From the NCBI GenBank assembly GCA_955652925.1, contig CATPCO010000578.1:1-8118 (forward strand): DNA of 8,118 bases, written 5' to 3'. This stretch comes from an uncultured Xanthobacteraceae bacterium (GTDB taxonomy: Bacteria > Pseudomonadota > Alphaproteobacteria > Rhizobiales > Xanthobacteraceae). The notes under the pieces were generated by a model. The model worked only from the letters and a program-made list of their open reading frames with translations. It searched no databases and had not been told where the DNA came from. Numbering within the stretch: position 1 is the first letter of the stretch; every line of letters starts with the position of its first letter. Shown here piece after piece: positions 1-6,828 of this stretch. Position numbers and translations under genes: made by a program.

Positions 1-2053
1 CGGCCGTGACGGCAAGAAGGTCATCGTCCCCGAACGGCCGCTGCTCGCACAGGAGAAGGTACGCTTCGCGGGCGAAGAAATCGCCATGGTGATTGCGCAG
101 TCGCGCCAGGCTGCGCGCGATGCCGCCGACCTGATCGAGGTTGAGTTCGAAGACCTTCCCGCGGTCATCGGCTTTGACAAGGCGCTCGCCGATGATGCCT
201 GCGTGCACGCGAGCATTTCGAACAATACCTGCTTCGATTTCGAATATGGCGATGCCGCCAAAACCGACGAGCTTATTCGACAAGCACCGCATGTTGTCCG
301 CGTCACAATGGAGAGCCCCCGTGTTGCGCCCACCCCCATGGAGTTGCGCGGGGCACTTGTCTCGTATCAGGCCGACACGGGTACTTTCGAGATACGCTGC
401 GCACATCAAGGCGCGTTCGCAATGCGCGACGCTCTCGCCGCCATGATGAATGTGCCACCCGAGAAAATCCGAGTGAACATGGTCGACGTGGGAGGGGCGT
501 TCGGGGCGCGCACGGCGCCCTTTTCGGAATATCCGCTCATGCTCCATATGGCAAAGGAGCTTGCTCGTCCGATCAAGTGGGTCTCGACCCGATCGGAAGA
601 TTTTCTCACCGACAATCATGGCCGCGCCATTCGCCTCAATGGCGAGCTGGCATTCAACTCGCGAGGACGGTTCATCGCGTTGCGCACCGACTGGCTGTGC
701 GATGAGGGTGCCTATCTCTCGCAAGCCGGCGCATTCACAAACTGCTTCAATGGAGTCACCATCGGTGCCGGGGCGTACAAGGTCGAGGCCCTCTATGGCC
801 GCCACCGGTTGCTGATAACCAATACCGCGCCGACCAACGCCTATCGCGGCGCGGGACGCCCCGAAGCCATCTACATCGTCGAGCGGCTGGTCGACGAGGC
901 TGCCGCCAGGCTCGGCATCGACCCCTTCGAGATCCGGCGCAGAAATATCATTGCGCACGACGAGATGCCGTATCGGACCCTGACCGGCAGCGTCTTCGAC
1001 AGCGGGGACTTCGCGGGGCTGATCGTCAAAGCCGAAGCTGCCTCGCAGTGGCGCGCGTTCCCGCAGCGCCGCAAGCAGGCGGCGCGGCACGACTGTCTGC
1101 GCGGGATCGGTTGCTGCGTATTTCTTGAACCGTCCGGAGGCGGATTGACTCCCAAAGATCAGGTAGCAATCCGTTTTCTGCCGGACGATCAGGTGGCGCT
1201 TTACAGCGTCGCCGGACCGAGCGGCCAGGGCCATGAGACGGTCTTTCCCGAACTGGTTGCGGGAATGTTCGGCCTTGATCCTGAGCGAATCGTACTTCGC
1301 GCCGGCGATCCCGATGGCCCGTCACTCATGGGAAGCCCCGCGATCGGATCGCGAACGATCCTGTCCCATGGCAGCACCTACCACCTCGCGGCCGAGCAAG
1401 TCATCGAGAAAGGCCGCCCGTTTGCGGCAGATGCCCTCGAAGCTTCAGGCGAAGATGTCGAATACCGCGACGGACATTATTTCGTGAAAGGAACTGACCG
1501 CGCGGTATCCTTTGCGGAGGTCATGGAGATCTGCGCCAAGCAACCTCCCCATCCACTCGATACCATCGCGGAAACGCCCATTGCTCGCGCCTTTCCGAGC
1601 GGCGCGCACGTAGCCGAGATCGAGATTGATCGGGCAACCGGCGCAGTGACCGTGGTCGACTATACGGCTGTGGACGACATCGGTAACGTCATCAACCACA
1701 CGCTCGCGGACGGACAGTTGCATGGCGGCGTGGTACAGGGCGCTGGTCAGGTGTTCGGCGAAAACTGCTTGTACGATGAAGAAAGCGGCCAACTGATTGC
1801 CGGAAGCTTCATGGATTACATCATGCCCCACGCCGATCTGATGCCGCGTATCCATACCATCGAGCATGCGGTGCCGAGTTCGGGCAACAGGTTGGGTGCC
1901 AAGGGCGCGGGCGAAGCTGGCACGACGGGTGCGGGTGCCGCCTGCCTCAACGCGGTGATGAACGCGCTGCGATCGGCAGGTGTGGCTCAATTTGAGATGC
2001 CCGCAACACCTGCGCGCATCTGGTCGGCAATGCGGGAGGTAAAGGCGGCGTAG
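1..2053 (+). CDS. Molybdenum hydroxylase large subunit, form II CoxL / xanthine dehydrogenase family (5' partial)
   Basis: This is the molybdopterin-binding catalytic subunit of a xanthine dehydrogenase/CO dehydrogenase-type hydroxylase. Such enzymes hydroxylate substrates with water and pass electrons to FeS and FAD subunits. The frame is open from base 2, and the codons before the first ATG (86) encode conserved family sequence (RPLLAQEKVRFAGEEIAMVI), so the gene begins upstream and ATG 86 is not its start. Visible are 683 residues; about 100 N-terminal residues are missing compared with typical CoxL. Motifs are GGAFG (491-505), AYRGAGR (839-859), GQGHET near 1222-1239, GSR near 1345, and KGAGEAG (1901-1921), whose Glu codon (1913-1915) matches the catalytic glutamate. 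AYRGAGR is the form II signature; true CO dehydrogenases carry AYRCSFR, so CO is an unlikely substrate. The medium and small subunits are not in the window. The stop codon lies inside an inverted repeat. Family is certain, substrate unknown. Confidence 0.93.
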   Translation, partial: GRDGKKVIVPERPLLAQEKVRFAGEEIAMVIAQSRQAARDAADLIEVEFEDLPAVIGFDKALADDACVHASISNNTCFDFEYGDAAKTDELIRQAPHVVRVTMESPRVAPTPMELRGALVSYQADTGTFEIRCAHQGAFAMRDALAAMMNVPPEKIRVNMVDVGGAFGARTAPFSEYPLMLHMAKELARPIKWVSTRSEDFLTDNHGRAIRLNGELAFNSRGRFIALRTDWLCDEGAYLSQAGAFTNCFNGVTIGAGAYKVEALYGRHRLLITNTAPTNAYRGAGRPEAIYIVERLVDEAAARLGIDPFEIRRRNIIAHDEMPYRTLTGSVFDSGDFAGLIVKAEAASQWRAFPQRRKQAARHDCLRGIGCCVFLEPSGGGLTPKDQVAIRFLPDDQVALYSVAGPSGQGHETVFPELVAGMFGLDPERIVLRAGDPDGPSLMGSPAIGSRTILSHGSTYHLAAEQVIEKGRPFAADALEASGEDVEYRDGHYFVKGTDRAVSFAEVMEICAKQPPHPLDTIAETPIARAFPSGAHVAEIEIDRATGAVTVVDYTAVDDIGNVINHTLADGQLHGGVVQGAGQVFGENCLYDEESGQLIAGSFMDYIMPHADLMPRIHTIEHAVPSSGNRLGAKGAGEAGTTGAGAACLNAVMNALRSAGVAQFEMPATPARIWSAMREVKAA

Positions 2054-2181
2054 GGTGCGCAAAGGGCGCCCGAAAAGACTCGAGCCATATTCTGGATTGC
2101 GGCGCCCGTGCGCACGCGTCGTATGCCGTACCACCGAACCGCATGCGCACAGCGCGCAGTTGCGCGCCTTTGCGCACCCTA
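2051..2181. repeat. Inverted pair of REP-like palindromic elements
   Basis: The outer arms are a perfect 15-bp inverted repeat: TAGGGTGCGCAAAGG at 2051-2065 and its reverse complement at 2167-2181. Each outer arm is also one side of its own palindrome. Unit A pairs 2055-2070 with 2101-2115 (7+7 matches around a small mismatch, 30-nt loop). Unit B pairs 2144-2158 with 2161-2176 as a tight hairpin with a 2-nt loop. The layout is two copies of one palindromic element, head to head, between convergent genes. Similar TAGGGTG-G/C-GCAAAGG repeats are, as I recall, common in Bradyrhizobiaceae genomes. The first arm begins with the TAG stop of the CoxL-like gene. Confidence 0.75.
2144..2176. terminator. 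GC-rich hairpin between convergent genes, possible bidirectional terminator
   Basis: TGCGCACAGCGCGCA (2144-2158) pairs with 2161-2176 around a 2-nt loop, giving a long GC-rich stem between the ends of the CoxL-like gene (+) and the DoxX-like gene (-). No clear U-tract follows on either strand, so it is not a classical intrinsic terminator. It could still stall transcription or protect 3' ends. The role is inferred from position and stem stability only. Confidence 0.35.
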
Positions 2182-2185
2182 CGGC

Positions 2186-2204
2186 GGCTCAATCCGGGCT
2201 ACAA
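2186..2204 (-). repeat. Short repeat-like motif beside the palindromic pair
   Basis: Read on the minus strand this stretch is TTGTAGCCCGGATTGAGCC. It resembles the GTAGCCCGGAT-type heads of dispersed intergenic repeats that I recall from Bradyrhizobium. A weaker partner, CTGGATTGCGGCGCC, lies on the plus strand around 2093-2107 inside unit A. It may be the remnant of a second repeat family or the end of the same composite element. It sits just downstream of the DoxX-like stop codon (2216-2218). Confidence 0.35.
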
Positions 2205-2215
2205 CTTCTACGATC

Positions 2216-2668
2216 TCAAACTTGCACGCCGAGCTTGCGATCGAGCGAATAGGGTCCGCCGCCGCGCAGTGCGATGGCCAAAGCGACCAGTCCCCACAGC
2301 AGCACATATTCGTAGCCGCGGTTGAGCCAGCTGAACCCGGTATGCCAATAGGCGCAGAAAATGACGAACATCTCGATCGCGACCGCAGCCGCAAAGAAAC
2401 GCGTGAAAAGGCCCAGCAGGATGCCGATGCCCCCAAGCAATTCCACCAGGAAAGCAAGCCAGTACCACAGGCGGCCTGGCTCGAATCCCATAGTTGCAAA
2501 CACCGGCGCCATCCGCGTAGGTCCCGCCTGATACTTGCCCCAGACATGCACCAGGAGGTTCCAGGCGACGGCAACCCGAATGACCAGCCAAGACAACGGA
2601 ATGACCCGATCATAAAATGGCTCTAGCGACGGCAGCAGCAGTCGTGGCTCGTCCTTCAGGTCTTCCAT
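2216..2668 (-). CDS. DoxX family membrane protein
   Basis: This 150-residue integral membrane protein has the DoxX-family pattern of four helices, at roughly residues 25-45, 67-88, 90-107 and 119-136. Typical family features are RVAVAWNLLVHVWGKY in helix 1, ELLGGIGILLGLFTR across helices 2 and 3, and a GYEYVLLWGLVALAI last helix. An upstream in-frame ATG would make the protein 177 residues, but the extra sequence is polar and unlike the family. The ATG at 2668 has a strong GGGAGG ribosome site 6 nt upstream, so I chose it. The first 20 residues are cytoplasmic and acidic. DoxX proteins have been linked to quinone or thiosulfate redox and to oxidative stress, but most have no known role. It is transcribed divergently from the dehydrogenase operon and convergently with the CoxL-like gene. 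Confidence 0.9.
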   Translation of the reverse strand: MEDLKDEPRLLLPSLEPFYDRVIPLSWLVIRVAVAWNLLVHVWGKYQAGPTRMAPVFATMGFEPGRLWYWLAFLVELLGGIGILLGLFTRFFAAAVAIEMFVIFCAYWHTGFSWLNRGYEYVLLWGLVALAIALRGGGPYSLDRKLGVQV

Positions 2669-2674
2669 GTTATT

Positions 2675-2680
2675 CCTCCC
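2675..2680 (-). promoter_or_regulatory. Ribosome binding site fixing the DoxX start
   Basis: The minus strand reads GGGAGG followed by AATAAC and then ATG at 2668-2666. This near-consensus Shine-Dalgarno with 6-nt spacing favours the 150-residue start over the upstream ATG at 2749. Confidence 0.8.
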
Positions 2681-2703
2681 AGCCGAGACTTCTTTGTGAA
2701 AGC

Positions 2704-2725
2704 CGTTGTATCGTGGATTGCAACG
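2704..2725. promoter_or_regulatory. Candidate operator, 22-bp imperfect inverted repeat
   Basis: The arms CGTTG (2704-2708) and CAACG (2721-2725) are perfect inverted repeats. Inside them lie ATC (2710-2712) and GAT (2716-2718), also inverted but offset by one base. The size and spacing suit a dimeric regulator such as a LysR or GntR type. It lies 36 bp upstream of the DoxX-like start and 107 bp upstream of the E1-alpha start, so it could affect either direction. No regulator gene is in the window. Confidence 0.3.
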
Positions 2726-2832
2726 TCTGGATCCGTGTGAGTTTAGCAATTTCGGCGGCGGATCGAAAGCGCGACTATCCTTGTTGAAGAGAATCCCCGG
2801 ATCGTTCAGGTGATCGGCAGTGGAGGCAATGA

Positions 2833-3933
2833 ATGCTTAAACGAGCGAGTTCGGAGGAGACACTTCCGGTCATCGCCCACTTTGAAGTGCACCGGCGCGC
2901 CTACCTCGCGCCGGACGGGACGGTTCTGCGGCAGCCGCCGGACTTTGCTGCCGATACCGATCTCCTCATTTCGTTCTATCGCGCCATGGTGCTGGCGCGA
3001 ACATTCGATCTCAAGGCGGTCTCGCTGCAGCGCACGGGCCGCCTCGGCACCTATGCGGTGTCTCTCGGCCAGGAAGCAGCCGCGGTGGGCATCGCGAGCG
3101 CAATGCGGCCGGAAGACGTGCTGCTGCCCTCCTACCGCGATAATGGCGCCCTCATCTGGCGCGGCGTCAAACTGGAGGACATCCTCACCTATTGGGGAGG
3201 CGATGAACGTGGCAGCCGCTCGTCGGGGCCGGGGCATGACTTTCCTTATTGCATTCCGGTCGCCTCGCAGGCGCCGCACGCGGCGGGCGTCGCCTACGCC
3301 TTCAAGTTCAAGAAGGAGCCGAGGGTTGCCGTGTGTCTGTTCGGCGACGGCGCCACCTCCAAGGGCGACCTGTGGGAAGCCATGAATTTTGCCGGCGTGC
3401 ACAAGCTTCCCGTCGTGTTCGTAGCGAACAACAATCAGTGGGCCATTTCCGTGCCGCTCAAGCTGCAGACCGCGGCACAGACACTTGCCCAGAAGGCGAT
3501 TGCCGCAGGCTTCTATGGCGAGCAGGTAGACGGAAACGACGTGATCGCAGTGCGCGCCGCCGCCGAGGAGGCGATGACAGCCGCGCGCGCGGGGCAAGGA
3601 CCCCGCTTCGTCGAGGCGCTCACGTATCGGCTCAGCGACCACACCACGGCGGACGACGCCGCGCGCTATCGGCCGCCGGAAGAGGTGCAGGCTCGCTGGC
3701 GCGAAGAGCCGATCGCGCGGCTGCGTGCCTATCTCGTCAGCAAACAGGCATGGGGAAAATCACAGGAGGAAGAGCTCGCCGCCGACTGCCAGCGGCAGGT
3801 GGATGCTGCCGTCGAGCGCTATCTCGCGACAACACCGCGCCCACCCGAGACCATGTTCGATCATCTCTATGCCGAGCTTCCCACCGCCTATATCGGGCAA
3901 CGCGAGGAGGTCGCGGGAGCCTCCCATGCCTGA
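2833..3933 (+). CDS. 2-oxo acid dehydrogenase E1 component, alpha subunit (PdhA/BkdA1/AcoA type)
   Basis: This 366-residue alpha chain belongs to a heterotetrameric, thiamine-diphosphate-dependent E1 that decarboxylates a 2-oxo acid and acylates the E2 lipoyl group in the cytoplasm. The thiamine diphosphate/Mg2+ motif runs from GDGATSKGD at residue 171 to the asparagines at 199-201. The RTGRLGTYAVSLGQEAAAVG segment (67-86), the DVLLPSYRD turn near 95-103 and the loop YRLSDHTTADD (265-275, with active-site-type His270) are characteristic. In the loop, the serine phosphorylated in mitochondrial BCKDH is replaced by threonine. The start has GGAGG (2822-2826) 6 nt upstream. It is the first gene of the operon and its end overlaps E1-beta by 8 nt. 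Sequence style is closest to proteins labelled pyruvate or branched-chain 2-oxo acid dehydrogenase. The true substrate cannot be read from sequence and may be a catabolic 2-oxo acid, given the downstream genes. Confidence 0.93.
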   Translation: MLKRASSEETLPVIAHFEVHRRAYLAPDGTVLRQPPDFAADTDLLISFYRAMVLARTFDLKAVSLQRTGRLGTYAVSLGQEAAAVGIASAMRPEDVLLPSYRDNGALIWRGVKLEDILTYWGGDERGSRSSGPGHDFPYCIPVASQAPHAAGVAYAFKFKKEPRVAVCLFGDGATSKGDLWEAMNFAGVHKLPVVFVANNNQWAISVPLKLQTAAQTLAQKAIAAGFYGEQVDGNDVIAVRAAAEEAMTAARAGQGPRFVEALTYRLSDHTTADDAARYRPPEEVQARWREEPIARLRAYLVSKQAWGKSQEEELAADCQRQVDAAVERYLATTPRPPETMFDHLYAELPTAYIGQREEVAGASHA

Positions 3934-4906
3934 AGTAGCCCTGGTCGAGGCCATCAACCTTGCCCTGGCCCGGGCCATGACAGAGGACCCGACGGTCCTG
4001 GTCCTGGGCGAGGACGTCGGCGTCAACGGCGGCGTGTTTCGCGCCACCGTCGGATTGCAGCAGCGCTTCGGCGCCGATCGCGTGATCGATACCCCGCTCG
4101 CCGAGCTCCTGATCAGCGGTCTGTGCGTGGGGATGGCGGCGCAGGGACTGCGTCCCGTCGGCGAAATTCAATTCATGGGATTCATCTATCCCTGCATCGA
4201 TCAGCTGGTGAATCACGCCTCGCGGCTGCGCAACCGCACGCAGGGCAAGCTCAGCTGTCCGATGGTGCTGCGTACGCCCCATGGGGGCGGCATTCGCGCG
4301 CCGGAACATCATTCGGAAGCAACCGAAGCGATGCTCGCTCACATCCCGGGGCTGCGGGTCGTGGTGGCATCATCGCCTGATCGCGCCTATGGACTGCTGC
4401 TCGCCGCCATCCGCGATCCTGACCCGGTGATCTTTCTGGAGCCGACACGAATCTATCGCGCGGTCAAGGGTGAGGTCGACGACAACGGCGAAGCCCTGCC
4501 ATTGGATGTTGCCTTCATCTTGCGAGAAGGGCGCGACGTGACCCTCATCAGCTGGGGAGCCTTGGTCAAGGAGACCCTTGCGGCAGCGCAAGAGCTCGCG
4601 GCCGACGGCGTTGCTGCCGAGGTGATCGACCTTGCCACGCTCAAGCCCTATGACGCGGAGACCGTGCTTGCATCGGTCGCCAAAACCGGTCGCTGCGTCA
4701 TCATCCACGAGGCGGCGCGCACGGGCGGCTTCGGCGCCGAGATCGCAGCGTTGCTCGCCGAGCGGGGTCTGCTCAATCTGCTCGCGCCGGTCAAGCGCGT
4801 GACCGGGTATGATACGGTCATGCCGCTTCCGCGCCTCGAGCAGGCTTACTTGCCTTCGGTTGCGCGCATCACGGCGGCTGCGCGCGAGGTCTGTCAGTTC
4901 GGCTAG
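3926..4906 (+). CDS. 2-oxo acid dehydrogenase E1 component, beta subunit (PdhB/BkdA2/AcoB type)
   Basis: This 326-residue beta chain pairs with the preceding alpha chain to form the E1 active site. An open frame extends back to 3725, but that extension lies inside E1-alpha and is not family sequence. The ATG at 3926 starts the conserved MPEVALVEAINLALARAM, with GGGAG (3915-3919) 6 nt upstream, and overlaps the alpha stop by 8 nt, which suggests translational coupling. Motifs are VLGEDVGVNGGVF (residues 26-38), the thiamine-contacting Glu60 in DTPLAE, GEIQFMGFIYPCIDQL (79-94), and a His-Ser pair at 129-130 matching the active-site histidine of BCKDH E1-beta. The C-terminal domain carries VIDLATLKPYDAETV and HEAARTGGFGAEI, as usual for transketolase C-terminal domains. 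Length is normal for the family. Confidence 0.93.
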   Translation: MPEVALVEAINLALARAMTEDPTVLVLGEDVGVNGGVFRATVGLQQRFGADRVIDTPLAELLISGLCVGMAAQGLRPVGEIQFMGFIYPCIDQLVNHASRLRNRTQGKLSCPMVLRTPHGGGIRAPEHHSEATEAMLAHIPGLRVVVASSPDRAYGLLLAAIRDPDPVIFLEPTRIYRAVKGEVDDNGEALPLDVAFILREGRDVTLISWGALVKETLAAAQELAADGVAAEVIDLATLKPYDAETVLASVAKTGRCVIIHEAARTGGFGAEIAALLAERGLLNLLAPVKRVTGYDTVMPLPRLEQAYLPSVARITAAAREVCQFG

Positions 4907-4928
4907 GCTTGTTCGAGGCACTCACCCC

Positions 4929-6032
4929 ATGCGTCAATTCACATTGCCGGATCTCGGCGAAGGTCTCGAAGAAGCCGAGATCGTGTCGTGGCACGTCAAC
5001 GAGGGCGACCACGTGGTCGCCGATCAGCCGCTCGTTTCGGTTGAAACCGACAAGGCGGTTGTCGAAGTGCCCTCGCCCTGGAGCGGCCGCATTGCGCACT
5101 TGTTTGGAGGCAAGGGCGACCTGATCAAGGTTGGCGCTCCGCTGGTGGAGTTTGCGCAAAGCGCGGGCGAGGACACCGGCACCGTCGTCGGCGAGCTCGG
5201 GCGCGAGGAGGTCAAGGGAGCGGCGGCGCAACGCGCCGCTGAGCCCACGCCGGCGCGGACAATTGCAGTCCTTCCCGCGGTGCGCGCGCTCGCCCGCAAG
5301 CTCGATGTCGATCTCAATCTGGTGCAGGCGAGCGGCCCTGGCGGCACGATCACGCGCGCCGATGTGGAGCGTGCCGCGCGCAGCCTCGCCGAGGTCGGAC
5401 CCGGCGAGCCGCTGCGGGGCATGCGCCGCGCCATGGCGCAGCGGATGGCGGCAGCCCACTCCGAGGTGGTTCGCACCACGGTGACGGAGGAGGCCGACAT
5501 CAATGATTGGCGCAAAGGCGAGGATCCGACCATCCGCCTCGTTCGCGCCATAGCAGCGGCATGCAAGCAGCAACCCTCGCTCAATGCCTGGTACAATTCG
5601 GCAGCCGGCGAGCGGCGGCTCATCGGCCGCATCGATCTCGGCATTGCCGTTGATATCGAGGGCGGGCTCATCGTCCCGGTGCTGCGCAATATCGGCGAGC
5701 GCGACGCCCATGACCTGCGTGCCGGCCTCGATCGCATGCGCGCAGACGCCGCGGCGCGCTCGATCCCACCCGAGGAGCTGCGCGGTGCCACCATCACGCT
5801 GTCAAATTTTGGCATGATCGGCGGCCGATTTGCCAATCTGGTTATCGTGCCTCCTCAGGTGGCGATCGTCGGAGCGGGGCGGATCGATGACCGCGTCATG
5901 GCGATTGCAGGCCAGGGCGCGGTTCGTCGCGTGCTGCCGTTGTCGCTCACCTTCGATCATCGCGTCGTGACCGGCGGCGAAGGGGCACGCTTTCTCGTGG
6001 CCCTCAAAACGGATCTCGAGCAGGCGTCCTGA
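4929..6032 (+). CDS. 2-oxo acid dehydrogenase E2, dihydrolipoamide acyltransferase
   Basis: This 367-residue E2 core enzyme takes the acyl group from E1 on its lipoyl arm and transfers it to CoA. The domains, in order, are one lipoyl domain (1-77, lipoyl lysine K42 in VETDKAVVEV), a short Ala/Pro-containing linker, the peripheral subunit-binding domain (113-148, with GPGGTITRADV), and the catalytic domain (160-367). The catalytic motif reads FDHRVVTGG, with His344; the usual DHRxxDG aspartate is Thr348. The core also has VDIEGGLIVPVLRN and LSNFGMIGGRFANLVIVPP. The ATG at 4929 begins the conserved lipoyl domain, and a longer frame upstream lies inside E1-beta. A modest GAGG (4915-4918) precedes it by 10 nt. 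With one lipoyl domain and a short linker it is compact for the family. No E3 (dihydrolipoamide dehydrogenase) gene is in the window, so E3 is probably supplied from elsewhere. Confidence 0.92.
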   Translation: MRQFTLPDLGEGLEEAEIVSWHVNEGDHVVADQPLVSVETDKAVVEVPSPWSGRIAHLFGGKGDLIKVGAPLVEFAQSAGEDTGTVVGELGREEVKGAAAQRAAEPTPARTIAVLPAVRALARKLDVDLNLVQASGPGGTITRADVERAARSLAEVGPGEPLRGMRRAMAQRMAAAHSEVVRTTVTEEADINDWRKGEDPTIRLVRAIAAACKQQPSLNAWYNSAAGERRLIGRIDLGIAVDIEGGLIVPVLRNIGERDAHDLRAGLDRMRADAAARSIPPEELRGATITLSNFGMIGGRFANLVIVPPQVAIVGAGRIDDRVMAIAGQGAVRRVLPLSLTFDHRVVTGGEGARFLVALKTDLEQAS

Positions 6033-6076
6033 GCGCGCGCGCTACGGGGCGCCGCAAAGCAGAGGAGATAAAAGAC

Positions 6077-6826
6077 ATGCCCAACGCGCTCGATTTCATT
6101 CCAGGCGGCTATCGCTTCATTCCCGCGGTGTTTCAGTATTCCGGCGGCGCAGCGGCGCTTCCCGGTCACGCCGTCGAGCGCGTGCAGTTCCGAATGCCGG
6201 TGCCGCTCAAGCAAGGCTTCGAGCGCATCGAACGCCATATCAGCGGGGCGCGGCGGCCATTGACGTCGTTATGCGCCTGCGAGCTGCGCTCACCCGCCCA
6301 GTTCACGGAGCAGGGCTTCCGCGCCTTCAACGAGAGCTATGTCGCGACGCTCGAGAAATGGAAGCTTTATGACGGCAAAGTAAACCCGGTCGCGCGCAGC
6401 AATGTGTGCCCCGAAGTTGATCCGCCGGCCGAGCCGTCGTTTCATGCCTTTTCCTTCACCGTTGCCGCGAACAATTCGGCGCCAAGCTTCATCATCGCGG
6501 GCAGCGCCGAGGCGCGAGAAGGCGGCGCAAGCTACAATGAGCGCATCGTCCGGCGTGGCGAGGCCTCGCTCGATGCCATGCGCGAAAAGGCCCGCCATGT
6601 CCTGGGCGAAATGGAGCGGCGACTTGCCGCCTTCGGGTACAGCTGGGCCGACACGACCGCGACCCAGGTCTACACCGTGCACGATCTTTATCCGTTCCTT
6701 GCCGATGAGATCGTGCGGCGCGGCGCCGCCCGCTCCGGGCTCACGTGGCACTATGCCCGCCCGCCGGTGCAGCAACTGGAATACGAAATGGATTGCCGCT
6801 CGACCCTGCGCGAGACGATTGTCTGA
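6077..6826 (+). CDS. Tandem RidA-like protein, possible aminomuconate-type deaminase
   Basis: This 249-residue cytoplasmic protein appears to be two RidA/YjgF folds in one chain. Each half ends with the family pattern of a helix, a hydrophobic strand, an FxxxN-type or YPFLAD-type turn, and an ARS motif. ARS occurs at 106-108 in the first half and 218-220 in the second, 112 residues apart, about one RidA domain. In the second half Arg219 aligns with the catalytic arginine of E. coli RidA, and Glu235 or Glu237 lies near its glutamate. RidA proteins hydrolyse enamines and imines, and some relatives deaminate 2-aminomuconate. The 2-amino-5-chloromuconate deaminase CnbZ may be a relative, but I cannot verify that. 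The start has AGGAG (6063-6067) 9 nt upstream. It follows E2 by 44 nt and precedes the NicX-like gene by 2 nt, which suggests that it processes a nitrogenous ring-cleavage product. The function is inferred. Confidence 0.75.
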   Translation: MPNALDFIPGGYRFIPAVFQYSGGAAALPGHAVERVQFRMPVPLKQGFERIERHISGARRPLTSLCACELRSPAQFTEQGFRAFNESYVATLEKWKLYDGKVNPVARSNVCPEVDPPAEPSFHAFSFTVAANNSAPSFIIAGSAEAREGGASYNERIVRRGEASLDAMREKARHVLGEMERRLAAFGYSWADTTATQVYTVHDLYPFLADEIVRRGAARSGLTWHYARPPVQQLEYEMDCRSTLRETIV

Positions 6827-6828
6827 TC

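Larger units (their letters stand above)
2669..2832. promoter_or_regulatory. Divergent intergenic region, promoters for the DoxX-like gene and the dehydrogenase operon
   Basis: This 164-bp gap separates two divergent start codons and must hold the promoters of both units, unless transcription enters from outside. It is less GC-rich than the flanking genes. I could not find a convincing -35/-10 pair on either strand. The best plus-strand attempt, TTGCAA at 2718-2723 with GTTTAG 17 nt later, has a very poor -10. The region contains a 22-bp imperfect inverted repeat, described separately. Confidence 0.5.

Noticed and set aside
1445..2134. Antisense open frame (229 codons) opposite the CoxL C-terminus and the repeat
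   Set aside because: It runs across the palindromic repeat and against conserved CoxL sequence, and shows no family resemblance.
2108..2626. Plus-strand open frame (172 codons) opposite the DoxX-like gene
   Set aside because: The minus strand has a hydrophobic four-helix DoxX pattern and a strong ribosome site; the plus-strand product is polar and featureless.
2718..2746. Sigma-70 promoter TTGCAA / GTTTAG for the dehydrogenase operon
   Set aside because: The -10 matches consensus at only two of six positions, and the -35 overlaps the candidate operator's inner half. This is too weak to call.
2669..2749. Longer 177-residue start for the DoxX-like protein
   Set aside because: The extra 27 residues are polar and unlike the family, and the internal ATG at 2668 has a near-consensus Shine-Dalgarno.
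2730..2764. GATCCG / CGGATC inverted repeat with a 23-nt gap
   Set aside because: Six-base arms at this distance are expected by chance in GC-rich DNA, and the spacing is long for a simple operator.
2806..3642. Antisense open frame (278 codons) opposite E1-alpha
   Set aside because: The plus-strand frame carries the complete E1-alpha motif set; the antisense product has no recognisable domain.
4869..5711. Antisense open frame (280 codons) opposite E2
   Set aside because: The sense strand encodes intact lipoyl, binding and catalytic domains; the antisense frame has no recognisable features.
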